Of a DNA stretch of 37,180 nucleotides, positions 24,329 to 32,016 are shown one piece after another (position 1 is the first letter of the stretch; every line of letters begins with the position of its first letter). The stretch is from JBBSGC01 sp038254525. GTDB taxonomy: Bacteria; Actinomycetota; Actinomycetes; Propionibacteriales; Nocardioidaceae. Made by a program: the position numbers and the translations under genes. The DNA is taken from assembly GCA_038254525.1 (NCBI GenBank), contig JBBSGC010000005.1, forward strand, positions 1-37,180. Reading direction: 5' to 3'. The notes beneath the pieces are model-generated. The model saw only the letters and a list, made by a program, of their open reading frames with translations, was not told where the DNA came from and did not search any database.

Positions 24329-24763
24329 CTACGGACGATGCGTTCCGACGACGAACCGGAGGGCGGCCGCGTAGCCGTCGAAGCCGAGTCCGACGACGAC
24401 TCCGGTGGCGAGGTCGGAGAGGTACGAGTGCTGCCGGAAGGCCTCGCGCCGGTGGACGTTGGAGATGTGCACCTCGACCCACGGCTCGCTCAGCTCGGCC
24501 GCGGCGTCGCGGACCGCGATCGAGGTGTGTGTCCAGGCGCCGGCGTTGAGCACGACGGACGCACCTGAGTCAGCGGCCTCGTGCAGCCACCCGATCAGCT
24601 CGTCCTCCCGGCTGGTCTGGCGCACCTGCACTTCGACGCCGCACTCGGCTGCCACGTCGCGACACAGCCGCTCGAGGTCGGCGTAGCTCCTGGTGCCGTA
24701 GACGTCGGGCTCACGCCGGCCGAGGCGGTCGAGGTTGGGACCGTTGAGGACGTAGACGACCAT
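24329..24763 (-). CDS. aroQ: 3-dehydroquinate dehydratase, type II
   Basis: 144 residues, the normal length. Signatures VLNGPNLDRLGRREPDVYG at 5-23 (catalytic Tyr22 region), VLNAGAWTHTSIAVRDA near 70-86 and VEVHISNVHRREAFRQHSY near 96-114 (catalytic His). It converts 3-dehydroquinate to 3-dehydroshikimate in the shikimate pathway. GGAGG lies about seven bases before the ATG. It stands apart from other aro genes, between the metallopeptidase and the ferritin-like gene. Confidence 0.95.
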   Translation of the reverse strand: MVVYVLNGPNLDRLGRREPDVYGTRSYADLERLCRDVAAECGVEVQVRQTSREDELIGWLHEAADSGASVVLNAGAWTHTSIAVRDAAAELSEPWVEVHISNVHRREAFRQHSYLSDLATGVVVGLGFDGYAAALRFVVGTHRP

Positions 24764-24827
24764 TGTCGACCTCCGAGGCTCAGATGTTGCGCAGCGTACG
24801 CAGTGCCACGGTCAGCGCGTCCCGCCC

Positions 24828-25187
24828 CTAGCCGTAGCCCAGGTCGTGGAGCCGGGCGTCGTCGATCCCGAAATGATGCGCTATCTCGTGCGCGACGGTG
24901 ATCTCGACCTCCTGGACGACCTCTTCCTCGGTGGCACAGACGCTCAGGATGGGAAGGCGGAAGACCCGGATCCGGTCGGGCAGGCTGGCCGAGTAGTAGT
25001 GGCCGCGCTCGGTGAGCGGGATGCCCTCGTAGAGCCCGAGCAGCCGAGGGTCGTCGGATGGGGCGTTGTCCTCCACGAACAGGGCCACATTGTCGAGCAA
25101 CGCCGTCAGCTCCGCGGGAACTCGCGCGAAGGCGGCGTCGACGAGATCATCGAAACGCTCTGCCGACATGGTCATCATAGACGTCAT
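24828..25187 (-). CDS. Zincin-like metallopeptidase family protein
   Basis: 119 residues ending in HEIAHHFGIDD, a HExxH motif (H100, E101, H104) followed by an Asp as in the small DUF1025/zincin-like family. The N-terminal part FDDLVDAAFARVPAELTALL and LLGLYEGIPLTERG are also typical. Proteolytic activity is plausible but untested in this family as far as I know. The start is one of several ATGs (25187, 25178, 25175, 25169). It follows the methyltransferase stop by three bases, so the two are an operon. Confidence 0.87.
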   Translation of the reverse strand: MTSMMTMSAERFDDLVDAAFARVPAELTALLDNVALFVEDNAPSDDPRLLGLYEGIPLTERGHYYSASLPDRIRVFRLPILSVCATEEEVVQEVEITVAHEIAHHFGIDDARLHDLGYG

Positions 25188-25190
25188 TGT

Positions 25191-25934
25191 TCAGCGGGAT
25201 GGGCGCAGCACGAAGACGCCCCAACCGAGATAACGCCTGCCGTAGGCGACGTGCGACCATCGCGAGCGGTCCCGGAAGGTGCGCACCTGCACGGCCAGCG
25301 GGTCGTCGGGGTTGGCCTCGAGCCATTTCGCCAGAGTCCACCACTGGGCGGCGACGTAGCGGTCCCAGCTGTCCGCGTCGGCGAGCACCATCTCCACCAG
25401 GTCGGTTCCCGCGGCTGAGAACCGCTCGAGGGTGCCGGCCAGCGAAGTGAAGTCGTCGGGGCCGCACCGCATGACGTCGTGGGCCTCGGGAGGTGGGGGG
25501 TCGATCCAGAACGGCTCACCGACCAGCAGCAGCCCGCCTGGCTTGACCATCGGGAGCATCAGCTCGATCGTTCCCGGCACGCCGTCACCGATCCAGGTCG
25601 CGCCCACACACGACACGACGTCGAACGCGCCCGCTGCGCCGCGGTAGGCAGCCGCATCCCCCTGCGTGAACGCAACCCGATCCGTTACCTGCAGCGCCAC
25701 CGCGCGTTCATGGGCGGCGCGGAGAAACACCTCGCTGATGTCGATGCCGTGACCGCTTGCACCGTACGACTGCGCCCAGCGGCAGAGCATCTCCCCCTTG
25801 CCGCACGCGAGGTCCAGGATGCTCGTCGCGGGCCCGACACCACACACCGAACCCAACAGCATCAGCTTGTCGTCGGTGAACGGGTTGAGGATGCGGTGGT
25901 TCGCTTCGGAGATCTCGTGCAGAGCCAGCGACAT
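25191..25934 (-). CDS. Class I SAM-dependent methyltransferase
   Basis: 247 residues. Motif I ILDLACGKGEMLCRWA near residues 38-53, GHGIDISEVFLRAA (acidic loop) near 62-75, VVSCVGATWIGDG and MVKPGGLLLVGEPFWIDPPP. The substrate is unknown; the SGSxx layout is like small-molecule methyltransferases. It is the first gene of a pair with the zincin-like protein. No strong ribosome site is seen. Confidence 0.88.
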   Translation of the reverse strand: MSLALHEISEANHRILNPFTDDKLMLLGSVCGVGPATSILDLACGKGEMLCRWAQSYGASGHGIDISEVFLRAAHERAVALQVTDRVAFTQGDAAAYRGAAGAFDVVSCVGATWIGDGVPGTIELMLPMVKPGGLLLVGEPFWIDPPPPEAHDVMRCGPDDFTSLAGTLERFSAAGTDLVEMVLADADSWDRYVAAQWWTLAKWLEANPDDPLAVQVRTFRDRSRWSHVAYGRRYLGWGVFVLRPSR

Positions 25935-25966
25935 CCGGTCACGTTAACCGGACGGTCTCGGGGCGA

Positions 25967-26653
25967 TCACCTGCTTTTGCCTGTGGGTAGGCGTCGGTCG
26001 AGCGCGACTGCGCCCACGGCAAGGGCCAGGAACAGCAGGCCGATGACACATACGTTGCCGAGCACCCGGGCATATCCCAGCACGCGTACATCCACGAAGG
26101 GGTAGGGGTAGAAGTCGATAAGTGCGCCACGGATGAGTGCGAAGGCCGCCCAGCACAGGGGAAAGAGCACAGTGAGCGCGGCGACCCGCCACGACGCCAT
26201 GGCGCGCGGGCCCACGGTCAGCCAGCTGAGGACAGCGAGAACGGGGACGACGGTGTGCAGGAGCGTGTCGGCGGCGGCGGCGGCGCCCTGCAGGTCCTGC
26301 AGGCCGGCGAGCGCGCGGTGGAAGACGACGAATGTGAGAGCTATCGCGATCAACCCGGTCAGCCGGAACACCCGGAAGGTTGTGGAGGGGCGGTCGAGTC
26401 GCCTGGCGAGCAACGCCGACGTCACGCCGACGATGATGTTCGACTGGACGGTGAAGTAGCAGAACACGTTGAAGACCAGAGCGCCGACCGAAGTGAACCT
26501 CGTACCTGTCATGGTGGCCGACACCTGCACCTGGATGGCCAGGCCGGCGAACACAGCCAAGGCTGTCGCGGCGAAGAGAATCCGGGCCATGCGCTGCTCG
26601 GTCACAACAGCAAGGTAGGCGCTGTGGCGTCGCACCCGGAGGAACCGCTCCAC
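25967..26653 (-). CDS. Pr6Pr-family membrane protein
   Basis: 228 residues with six predicted helices, for example ILFAATALAVFAGLAIQVQV, VFNVFCYFTVQSNIIVGVTS, LTGLIAIALTFVVFHRAL, LLHTVVPVLAVLSWLTVG and LGNVCVIGLLFLALAVGAVA. The YFTVQSN and FYPYPFVDV motifs fit the Pr6Pr group of six-helix proteins of unknown role. The start may be GTG 26653, GTG 26602 or ATG 26590; the last lies closest to where helix 1 begins. Confidence 0.82.
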   Translation of the reverse strand: MERFLRVRRHSAYLAVVTEQRMARILFAATALAVFAGLAIQVQVSATMTGTRFTSVGALVFNVFCYFTVQSNIIVGVTSALLARRLDRPSTTFRVFRLTGLIAIALTFVVFHRALAGLQDLQGAAAAADTLLHTVVPVLAVLSWLTVGPRAMASWRVAALTVLFPLCWAAFALIRGALIDFYPYPFVDVRVLGYARVLGNVCVIGLLFLALAVGAVALDRRLPTGKSR

Positions 26654-26735
26654 GCTGCAGCCGCCCGAGATTGGTGGGCCGCGCGTACTCCCCTATGCTG
26701 AGGCGGTCCCTCACCGCACCGCTGCTCCAGACCGC

Positions 26736-26811
26736 GCCCTCATCGTCTAGTGGCCCAGGACGCCGGCCTTTCACGTCGGTAGCACGGGTTCGAATCCCGT
26801 TGGGGGCACCA
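26736..26811 (+). tRNA. tRNA-Glu (anticodon TTC)
   Basis: Acceptor GCCCTCA pairs with TGGGGGC (26801-26807), the anticodon stem CCGGC/GTCGG encloses CTTTCAC, and the T arm ACGGG-TTCGAAT-CCCGT is perfect. CCA is encoded (26809-26811). Confidence 0.97.
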
Positions 26812-26834
26812 CAGCAGCGACTCGAACCGGTGGC

Positions 26835-26910
26835 TCACCTATGCAAAGGGCTGCTCACCTAGGCGGCGCGGCATAGGGAAGCAGCCCTTCCCCACGGTGC
26901 CGTGGTGGAG
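26835..26910. repeat. Dispersed palindromic repeat, copy 2; possible tRNA-Glu terminator
   Basis: AAGGGCTGCT (26846-26855) pairs with AGCAGCCCTT (26880-26889) over a 24-base loop, and CCACGG-TG-CCGTGG follows (26892-26905). The 29 bases at 26879-26907 match 2467-2495 with one difference. It sits between two tRNA genes and could terminate or help process the first transcript. Confidence 0.65.
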
Positions 26911-26980
26911 GAAGACGACCAGAGCGCGTGCGATAGCATGGCGCGCGTTGCTCAGTACGACGTGTCACTGCAGCACACCT

Positions 26981-27057
26981 GGCCCCGTAGCGCAGCTGGT
27001 TAGCGCGCCGCCCTGTCACGGCGGAGGCCGCGGGTTCGAGTCCCGTCGGGGTCGCCA
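26981..27057 (+). tRNA. tRNA-Asp (anticodon GTC)
   Basis: Acceptor GGCCCCG pairs with CGGGGTC (27047-27053, one G-T pair), the anticodon stem CCGCC/GGCGG encloses CTGTCAC, and the T arm CGGG-TTCGAGT-CCCG is perfect. Discriminator G and encoded CCA follow. Confidence 0.97.
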
Positions 27058-27620
27058 ACACCACCAGCGCCAGCACCACCAGCACCACCACTGCCAGCGC
27101 CCGCCTGCGGACGCCAGAACGGCCACACCGCCGCCGACACCGCCACGACCAGCAGCGCCGGCGCACCAGCGGTGACCCAGCCCGGCAGCCGCACATCGAG
27201 GTGCAGCGCCAGCAGCGAGGCTGTCAGCGCCGCCACCAGCACCGCAGCCGGCCAGCCCCACGCCCTGGACCGCGCCCGCCACCACGCCGCCAGATCGAGA
27301 GGCGCTACCTGGGCGCCTCGGCGACGAGACGGCCGGGTGTGCTGCCAGTCGTCTCGAGCCCAGACGGTCACGATGGCAGCGACCACCCCGAGGGCCAGCG
27401 AAGCCGACCGCAGCGTCGATGCCTGGGGCGCAGCCAGGGCGGTCACCGCGACCGGCCAGGCCAGGGTGAGCGTGCGCAGGCGGCTCACGAGGAGTGCCGA
27501 CGTGCAAACGGCCGCCACGGCCAGCAGCCACGGGTGCGGCTGGTCAAGGGCACCGGCCCCCGCTGACAGCGCCACCAACCAGCAGGCGGCGACCTGCAGG
27601 TCGTGACGACGACTGGTCAC
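27000..27620 (-). CDS. Membrane protein, last gene of the MoxR/DUF58 operon
   Basis: Up to 206 residues from GTG 27620, which overlaps the DUF58 stop (GTGA). Five to six hydrophobic segments are visible (LQVAACWLVALSAGAGAL, WLLAVAAVCTSALLVSRL, SLALGVVAAIVTVWA, WPAAVLVAALTASLLALHL, GAPALLVVAVSAAVWPFW). After WRPQAG comes a Gly/Ala tail. No stop occurs before the frame enters the antisense strand of tRNA-Asp, so the last 19 codons overlap the tRNA. The family is unknown to me; the C-terminal end is uncertain. Confidence 0.65.
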   Translation of the reverse strand: MTSRRHDLQVAACWLVALSAGAGALDQPHPWLLAVAAVCTSALLVSRLRTLTLAWPVAVTALAAPQASTLRSASLALGVVAAIVTVWARDDWQHTRPSRRRGAQVAPLDLAAWWRARSRAWGWPAAVLVAALTASLLALHLDVRLPGWVTAGAPALLVVAVSAAVWPFWRPQAGAGSGGAGGAGAGGVGDPDGTRTRGLRRDRAAR

Positions 27621-28897
27621 CGGACCGCCGCCTGCCTGGTCATTCCGCGCACAGCGGTGGCCACCTCGGCCAGGTCGTCGACGACCACGGCGCCCACCCC
27701 GGCGAGCAGCATGCGGACGCGCTCCCGCTCGGCACGCCACCGCTGTCGGACCGACTCAGGCGTTCCCGGCGGCCAGACCGCAGGCTCCAGGCCGGCGGTG
27801 TCCACGACGACGAGCCGATGACCGCGCTCGGCCAGGCGGGCAATGGCCCCGAGCATCCGCTCTTCGAGCAACGGGGAGAAGCAGAAGACGATGGCCCGTG
27901 GAGGCAGGACCCGACCCGGCACCCGCACCAGATCGGGGTCGAGGTCGGAGCTCGTGGCCGGCGGCAGCACCAACGAGTCGAGCAGGCGCTGCTCATGGAC
28001 CTTGCCCTGACCCGGCGGCAGCCAGCGCGTCGAGCTGCCGAACATCACGACTCCCACCCGGTCGCCGGCGGCCAGATAGGCCCTGGCCAGCGACGCGGCG
28101 CCGAGGACCGCCTTGTCGAGCAGCACCTCGTCGATCGCCCGGCTCCTCCGGTCGTGGATGTGGTCGACGAACAGCACCACATCCGCGGACTGCTCGCGGT
28201 GCCGCTGCGAGACCATGAGCTCCCCGGTCCGCGCAGAGGACTTCCAGTCGACGTGCCGCAGCGGGTCGCCGCTGGCATAGGGGCGCAGCTCGGCGAACTC
28301 CATGCCGGCGCCGCGACCGCGGCTGGTGTGGGTTCCGGTCCTGGCCAGGAGCTGGGGAGGCGCATAGATTCCCGGCGACGCCTGGCGCCTGGGGTGCACG
28401 GTCACGGTGGGGAGCGGAATGCTCAGCCGGCAGACCGAGCTCCCGGTACGTGTGGTCAGCAGCAGCGACACGTCACCGAGTGACCCGTGTCGCCAGGAGG
28501 TGGGACGCACCAGCCACCGCAGCGGCGGGCCGTCGCTGGCGGACTGCCAGGACAGGAGGCCGGCCGGCTCCACCGCAGGCGCCGGCTCGAGGAAGAGGCT
28601 GCAGACCAACGGGGCCACCCCCTCGGCGACGCGTACGGCGACGGAGACCTCGACCACCTCACCCGCAGTGCACCTGTCGGTGCTGCACCGCAGGTCGACG
28701 TCGACCTGCGGCGGTGCCTGCTCGTGAGCAAGCAGCGCGGTCACCAGCACCGCGGCGGTCACCGACAGCGCCGCCGTGGTGCCCGGGCGAAGCGCCAGCA
28801 CGGCGGCGAGGGCGGCGATCAGGAGCGCCGCCCGCGGCATCGTCCGGCCGGGGCGCCACGTCGGGTGCACCCGCGTGCTGCTGGCGAGACGGCTCAT
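27617..28897 (-). CDS. DUF58 protein
   Basis: 426 residues from ATG 28897 (ATGA overlap with moxR). Two membrane helices at the N-terminus (AALLIAALAAVLAL and AALSVTAAVLVTALLA), a beta-sandwich region, then the DUF58 signature EFAELRPYASGDPLRHVDWK followed by SSARTGELMV, and a VWA-like domain with VVLFVDHIHD and DRVGVVMFG. DUF58 proteins act with MoxR ATPases, probably in assembling or folding membrane or secreted complexes; the target here is unknown. Confidence 0.92.
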   Translation of the reverse strand: MSRLASSTRVHPTWRPGRTMPRAALLIAALAAVLALRPGTTAALSVTAAVLVTALLAHEQAPPQVDVDLRCSTDRCTAGEVVEVSVAVRVAEGVAPLVCSLFLEPAPAVEPAGLLSWQSASDGPPLRWLVRPTSWRHGSLGDVSLLLTTRTGSSVCRLSIPLPTVTVHPRRQASPGIYAPPQLLARTGTHTSRGRGAGMEFAELRPYASGDPLRHVDWKSSARTGELMVSQRHREQSADVVLFVDHIHDRRSRAIDEVLLDKAVLGAASLARAYLAAGDRVGVVMFGSSTRWLPPGQGKVHEQRLLDSLVLPPATSSDLDPDLVRVPGRVLPPRAIVFCFSPLLEERMLGAIARLAERGHRLVVVDTAGLEPAVWPPGTPESVRQRWRAERERVRMLLAGVGAVVVDDLAEVATAVRGMTRQAAVR

Positions 28898-29910
28898 CGA
28901 GATGAAGCCGTCGACACCGTCGGCGAAGCCACCGACACCTCCGGTGTGGGCACGGCCGCCAGCACCTCGGCGACCACCGAGTCGCCGCTGACCCGACTTG
29001 CCCACAGGTCGGGGCGGATGAGGAGTCGATGACCGAGTGCCGCGACCGCGACCCGCTTCACATCGTCGGCCAGCACGTAGGACCGGCCATCGAGCAATGC
29101 CGCCGCCTGAGCCAGCGCGCCGATCGCCAGACCGCCGCGCGGGCTGGCCCCGACCGCGACGCTCGGGTGTTCGCGCGTGCGGCCGAGCAGGGTGACGACG
29201 TAGTCGATGAGGTCCGGGTGCACGGCGACCCCCTGCCGTTGAGCGCAGAGGCGGAGCACCTCGTCGGCACCGACCACCGCGTCGATGCTGTCCTCGGTGA
29301 CCGGACCGCGCAGCCGCTCGGCCAGCATCGCCGCCTCGTCGTCGGCGCCGAGGTAGCCCAGGCGTACCCGAGCGGCGAAGCGGTCGAGCTGCGCCTCAGG
29401 CAGCGTGTAGGTGCCTTCGTACTCGACGGGGTTGCTGGTCGCCATCACGAAGAAGGGGTCGGGCAGCGGCCGGGTGATGCCGTCGGTGGTGACCTGCTGC
29501 TCGGCCATCGCCTCCAGCAGGGCGGCCTGAGTCTTCGGCGGTGTGCGGTTGATCTCGTCGGCCAGCAAAAACGACGTGAAGACCGGACCGGCGCGGAACG
29601 TGAAGTCGCTGCGTCGCTGGTCGAGCACCAGCGTGCCGGTCAGGTCCTGCGGCAGCAGGTCAGGGGTGAACTGCACCCGCGCGAAGCTCATGCCCAGCGC
29701 CTTGGCAAGCGCACGGGCGAGGACCGTCTTGCCCAGCCCCGGCATGTCCTCCACGAGGACGTGACCGCGCGCGAGCACGGTCATCAGGACCAGCTCCACC
29801 ACCTGTCGCTTGCCCACCACCACGGTCGCGACCGCGTCGACCACGGCGCGGGTGATCCGGGCGGCTTCCTCGGCAGCGCCGTCGGCGCTGAGGTCGGAGG
29901 GGACACTCAC
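28894..29910 (-). CDS. MoxR-family AAA ATPase
   Basis: 338 residues from GTG 29910 with AGGAG seven bases upstream. Walker A EDMPGLGKTVLARAL near 54-68, Walker B LLADEINRTPPKTQ near 116-129, sensor 1 FFVMATSNPVEYEGTY and an arginine-finger region LDRFAARVRLGYLG. C-terminal lid carries SPRGGLAIGALAQAAALLDG. It is a chaperone-like ATPase that works with DUF58 and DUF4129 proteins. The GTG overlaps the stop of the small membrane protein gene. Confidence 0.94.
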   Translation of the reverse strand: MSVPSDLSADGAAEEAARITRAVVDAVATVVVGKRQVVELVLMTVLARGHVLVEDMPGLGKTVLARALAKALGMSFARVQFTPDLLPQDLTGTLVLDQRRSDFTFRAGPVFTSFLLADEINRTPPKTQAALLEAMAEQQVTTDGITRPLPDPFFVMATSNPVEYEGTYTLPEAQLDRFAARVRLGYLGADDEAAMLAERLRGPVTEDSIDAVVGADEVLRLCAQRQGVAVHPDLIDYVVTLLGRTREHPSVAVGASPRGGLAIGALAQAAALLDGRSYVLADDVKRVAVAALGHRLLIRPDLWASRVSGDSVVAEVLAAVPTPEVSVASPTVSTASSR

Positions 29911-30152
29911 CGGCTGCTCCTGTCGTCTTCCAGCATGGCGGCGATCCGCTGCGCCTGGGCGTCGTAGCGGGCGGCTGGGCGCTGGCCGGCTCGCCGGCGC
30001 GGCACCGTCGGCGGCTCGGCAGCCAGCACCGCGGCCAGCCACAGGCACAGCACGACGGCACCACCGAAGAGCAGCACGAGGGCCCAGCGCAGCTGGTCGA
30101 GCCGCACGAGTGCCGCCGTCACGGTCACCGCTACCCAGCCGTAGGCCCACAT
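29907..30152 (-). CDS. Small membrane protein of the MoxR operon
   Basis: 81 residues: two hydrophobic segments (AYGWVAVTVTAALVRL and ALVLLFGGAVVLCLWLAAVLA) then a basic cytoplasmic-looking tail ending DAQAQRIAAMLEDDRSS. The ATG shares one base with the DUF4129 stop, and the stop overlaps moxR by GTGA. I do not recognise a family; position suggests a component of the same membrane complex. Confidence 0.75.
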   Translation of the reverse strand: MWAYGWVAVTVTAALVRLDQLRWALVLLFGGAVVLCLWLAAVLAAEPPTVPRRRAGQRPAARYDAQAQRIAAMLEDDRSSR

Positions 30153-31021
30153 CAGCCGGGCACCAGCTGGTCGATGAGCACCCGTGCGGTGGCCGCGTCC
30201 GCGGTGGTCACCGGCAGCTCGGAGAACCGGGCCCGGTTGAACAGGTCGACCAACGTCTCGACGGAGCCCGGCTCGGCCGCCAGCCCGTCGCCGAGCAGGC
30301 GGGTGACGTGCTCGCGCTGTGTCTCGGCGCGCGAGCGGCCGAGCCCGCGAGCGCTGACCGCCGCCTCGAACGCGGCGTAGGCGGCCACCACGGCATGCCG
30401 CGGCTCGGAGTCGTCGGCCAGGTGCTGGCGGCCGGCCAGCAGCGCGGCGCGCACCACGGTGGCCTGGTCCGCCAGCTCCGGCGCTTGCACCGGCGGCGCT
30501 CCGGCGGGGGCCCCGACCGGCAGCGGCGCCTCGACGACGACGGGCCCGCGCTTGGCGATCCGCCGCACCGTCCGCCACACCGCGTAGCCGAACAGGATGA
30601 CGAGCAGCAGGAGCAAGATGATGCTGAACGCGTCGTAGCCGCTGTGGTCGAGCCGCACATCGGGTCGGCGGCCGTTGCGGCCCTGGCTGCCCGGGCGGAC
30701 CTGCCCGTTGCGAGCGAAGAACAAGGCGGTGTCCAGCCTGCCGAAGGCGGTCAGCGGGATCACCAGCGGCACCACCACCACAGCGAGCCGGAGCGCGAGC
30801 GTACGCAGCGGAAGGCCGGGTCGCGCCCGGTTGGCATGGACTGTGTCGACAACCACGAGCACTGCGCCGACCGCGTAGAGCGACAGCGCCAGCGCGGCCG
30901 GGGAGATCTCGCTGACGCCGTCGCTGTAGGCGCCGACCAGCACCACCGAGGAGCCCGCGGCGACCAGCACTGCGACGTCGCCGGCACGAGCGGTTCGCCG
31001 GGTGGCCGAGCTGCTGGTCAC
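30152..31021 (-). CDS. DUF4129 membrane protein
   Basis: 289 residues from GTG 31021, five bases after GGGGGAGG. Four membrane segments: VAVLVAAGSSVVLVGAY, AALALSLYAVGAVLVVVDTV, LALRLAVVVVPLVIPLTAF and FSIILLLLLVILFGYAVW. The C-terminal DUF4129 part has HAVVAAYAAFEAAVSARGLG, THVTRLL-type residues and FNRARFSELPVT. This domain often ends transglutaminase-like proteins in MoxR/DUF58 clusters; no transglutaminase domain is present here. First gene of the five-gene leftward operon. Confidence 0.86.
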   Translation of the reverse strand: MTSSSATRRTARAGDVAVLVAAGSSVVLVGAYSDGVSEISPAALALSLYAVGAVLVVVDTVHANRARPGLPLRTLALRLAVVVVPLVIPLTAFGRLDTALFFARNGQVRPGSQGRNGRRPDVRLDHSGYDAFSIILLLLLVILFGYAVWRTVRRIAKRGPVVVEAPLPVGAPAGAPPVQAPELADQATVVRAALLAGRQHLADDSEPRHAVVAAYAAFEAAVSARGLGRSRAETQREHVTRLLGDGLAAEPGSVETLVDLFNRARFSELPVTTADAATARVLIDQLVPG

Positions 31022-31106
31022 GTCGCCTCCCCCGCGCCGGATCGGTGTGGCACGCGACACGGTAGCGCCCACGGCGGCCGCGGAACCGCCCGCCGGCGAG
31101 CTGTGG

Positions 31107-31799
31107 CTAGATCGTGACGCGGTCGATCTTGCGGTGGTAGCGCTGGCCCGCCTTGCCGCCGAGGAAGGCGGCGAGCAGTGTGCCGAGCAACACCACGACG
31201 ATCGTGATGATCGCGCCCACCGTCGCCTCCTGGGTGGAGATGGGGATCGACGGCAGGTTCACCAGGCGCAGGACGTTGTACTTGGCGCCGAAGATGGCGC
31301 CGAGAATGGCGACGACGATGGTCACGAGCAGACCGATCACCCATACGCCGACGCCCTGACGGCCCCCGTCGAAGCGAGACATCCGCCCGGCGACATAGCC
31401 GCCGGCGTAGTAGCCGATGAGCAGCACCACGAGCACGATGACCGCGGTGACGATGCCCACCGTGCCGGCGGATCCGGTGGCGTCCTGCTGCGTGACACTG
31501 GCCGTGGAACCGATGGCCGCGAGGATCGCGCTCAAGATGCCGGTCAACAGGATCGTGACGCCGATGGCAACCAGCCACCCGAAGAACGCCGCACCGACGT
31601 TGAAGCCGCCGTACTCCTCACGCCGGCGGGTCTCCAGATCGTCCTCGCGCCGGTTGACCATCCCCGGCGACGTCGTCGCTCCGGTGGTCGGGGTCGAGGT
31701 GGGCACTACCCTTCGCTGCTCACTAGGGACCGTGCCTTCCGGTTCGGGGACGACTGTGCGCCGGTCCTCCGAACCATTGGAGGGAGTCGAGCTGCTCAT
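31107..31799 (-). CDS. Four-helix membrane protein with charged N-terminus
   Basis: 230 residues. A hydrophilic N-terminal 70 residues (Ser/Thr/Glu/Arg-rich) precede four helices: FFGWLVAIGVTILLTGILSA, IVTAVIVLVVLLIGYYAGGY, VWVIGLLVTIVVAILGAIFG and AIITIVVVLLGTLLAAFLGG. It resembles YrzE-like stress-associated membrane proteins of actinobacteria. AAAGGA is about nine bases before the ATG. A GTTT-N15-GGGTA promoter faces it at 31901-31878, implying control by a general-stress sigma factor. Confidence 0.82.
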   Translation of the reverse strand: MSSSTPSNGSEDRRTVVPEPEGTVPSEQRRVVPTSTPTTGATTSPGMVNRREDDLETRRREEYGGFNVGAAFFGWLVAIGVTILLTGILSAILAAIGSTASVTQQDATGSAGTVGIVTAVIVLVVLLIGYYAGGYVAGRMSRFDGGRQGVGVWVIGLLVTIVVAILGAIFGAKYNVLRLVNLPSIPISTQEATVGAIITIVVVLLGTLLAAFLGGKAGQRYHRKIDRVTI

Positions 31800-31877
31800 C
31801 GTCGGGTCCTTTCATCGCTGGGGCTCACCGATAGCCGGTACCGGTGACGCCCCGTGCTCAGCTGTCACTGCAGTCAC

Positions 31878-31901
31878 TACCCAGCGGCTTACGCCATAAA
31901 C
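31878..31901 (-). promoter_or_regulatory. Stress-sigma-type promoter for the four-helix membrane protein
   Basis: On the reverse strand GTTT (31901-31898) and GGGTA (31882-31878) are 15 bases apart. Expected transcription start is about 70 bases before the ATG at 31799. Confidence 0.72.
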
Positions 31902-31919
31902 ATTCTGCCCGATCGAGGG

Positions 31920-31943
31920 GTTTGCCGACCATGCCGAGGGGTA
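31920..31943 (+). promoter_or_regulatory. Stress-sigma-type promoter for the PRC-barrel gene
   Basis: GTTT (31920-31923) and GGGTA (31939-31943) are 15 bases apart, 73 bases before the ATG at 32017. It is back-to-back with the reverse-strand promoter 18 bases away. Confidence 0.74.
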
Positions 31944-32016
31944 CGGACGACGACACGCACATCGCTCCTGCCAGCCGGGGGCGCCATAAACCAGCGTTCG
32001 AGGAGGGCACTCCAGC

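Noticed and set aside
27016..27531. Reverse frame ending RRDSNPRPPP near tRNA-Asp
   Set aside because: Antisense-tRNA artefact in a different frame from the GTG-coupled membrane protein.
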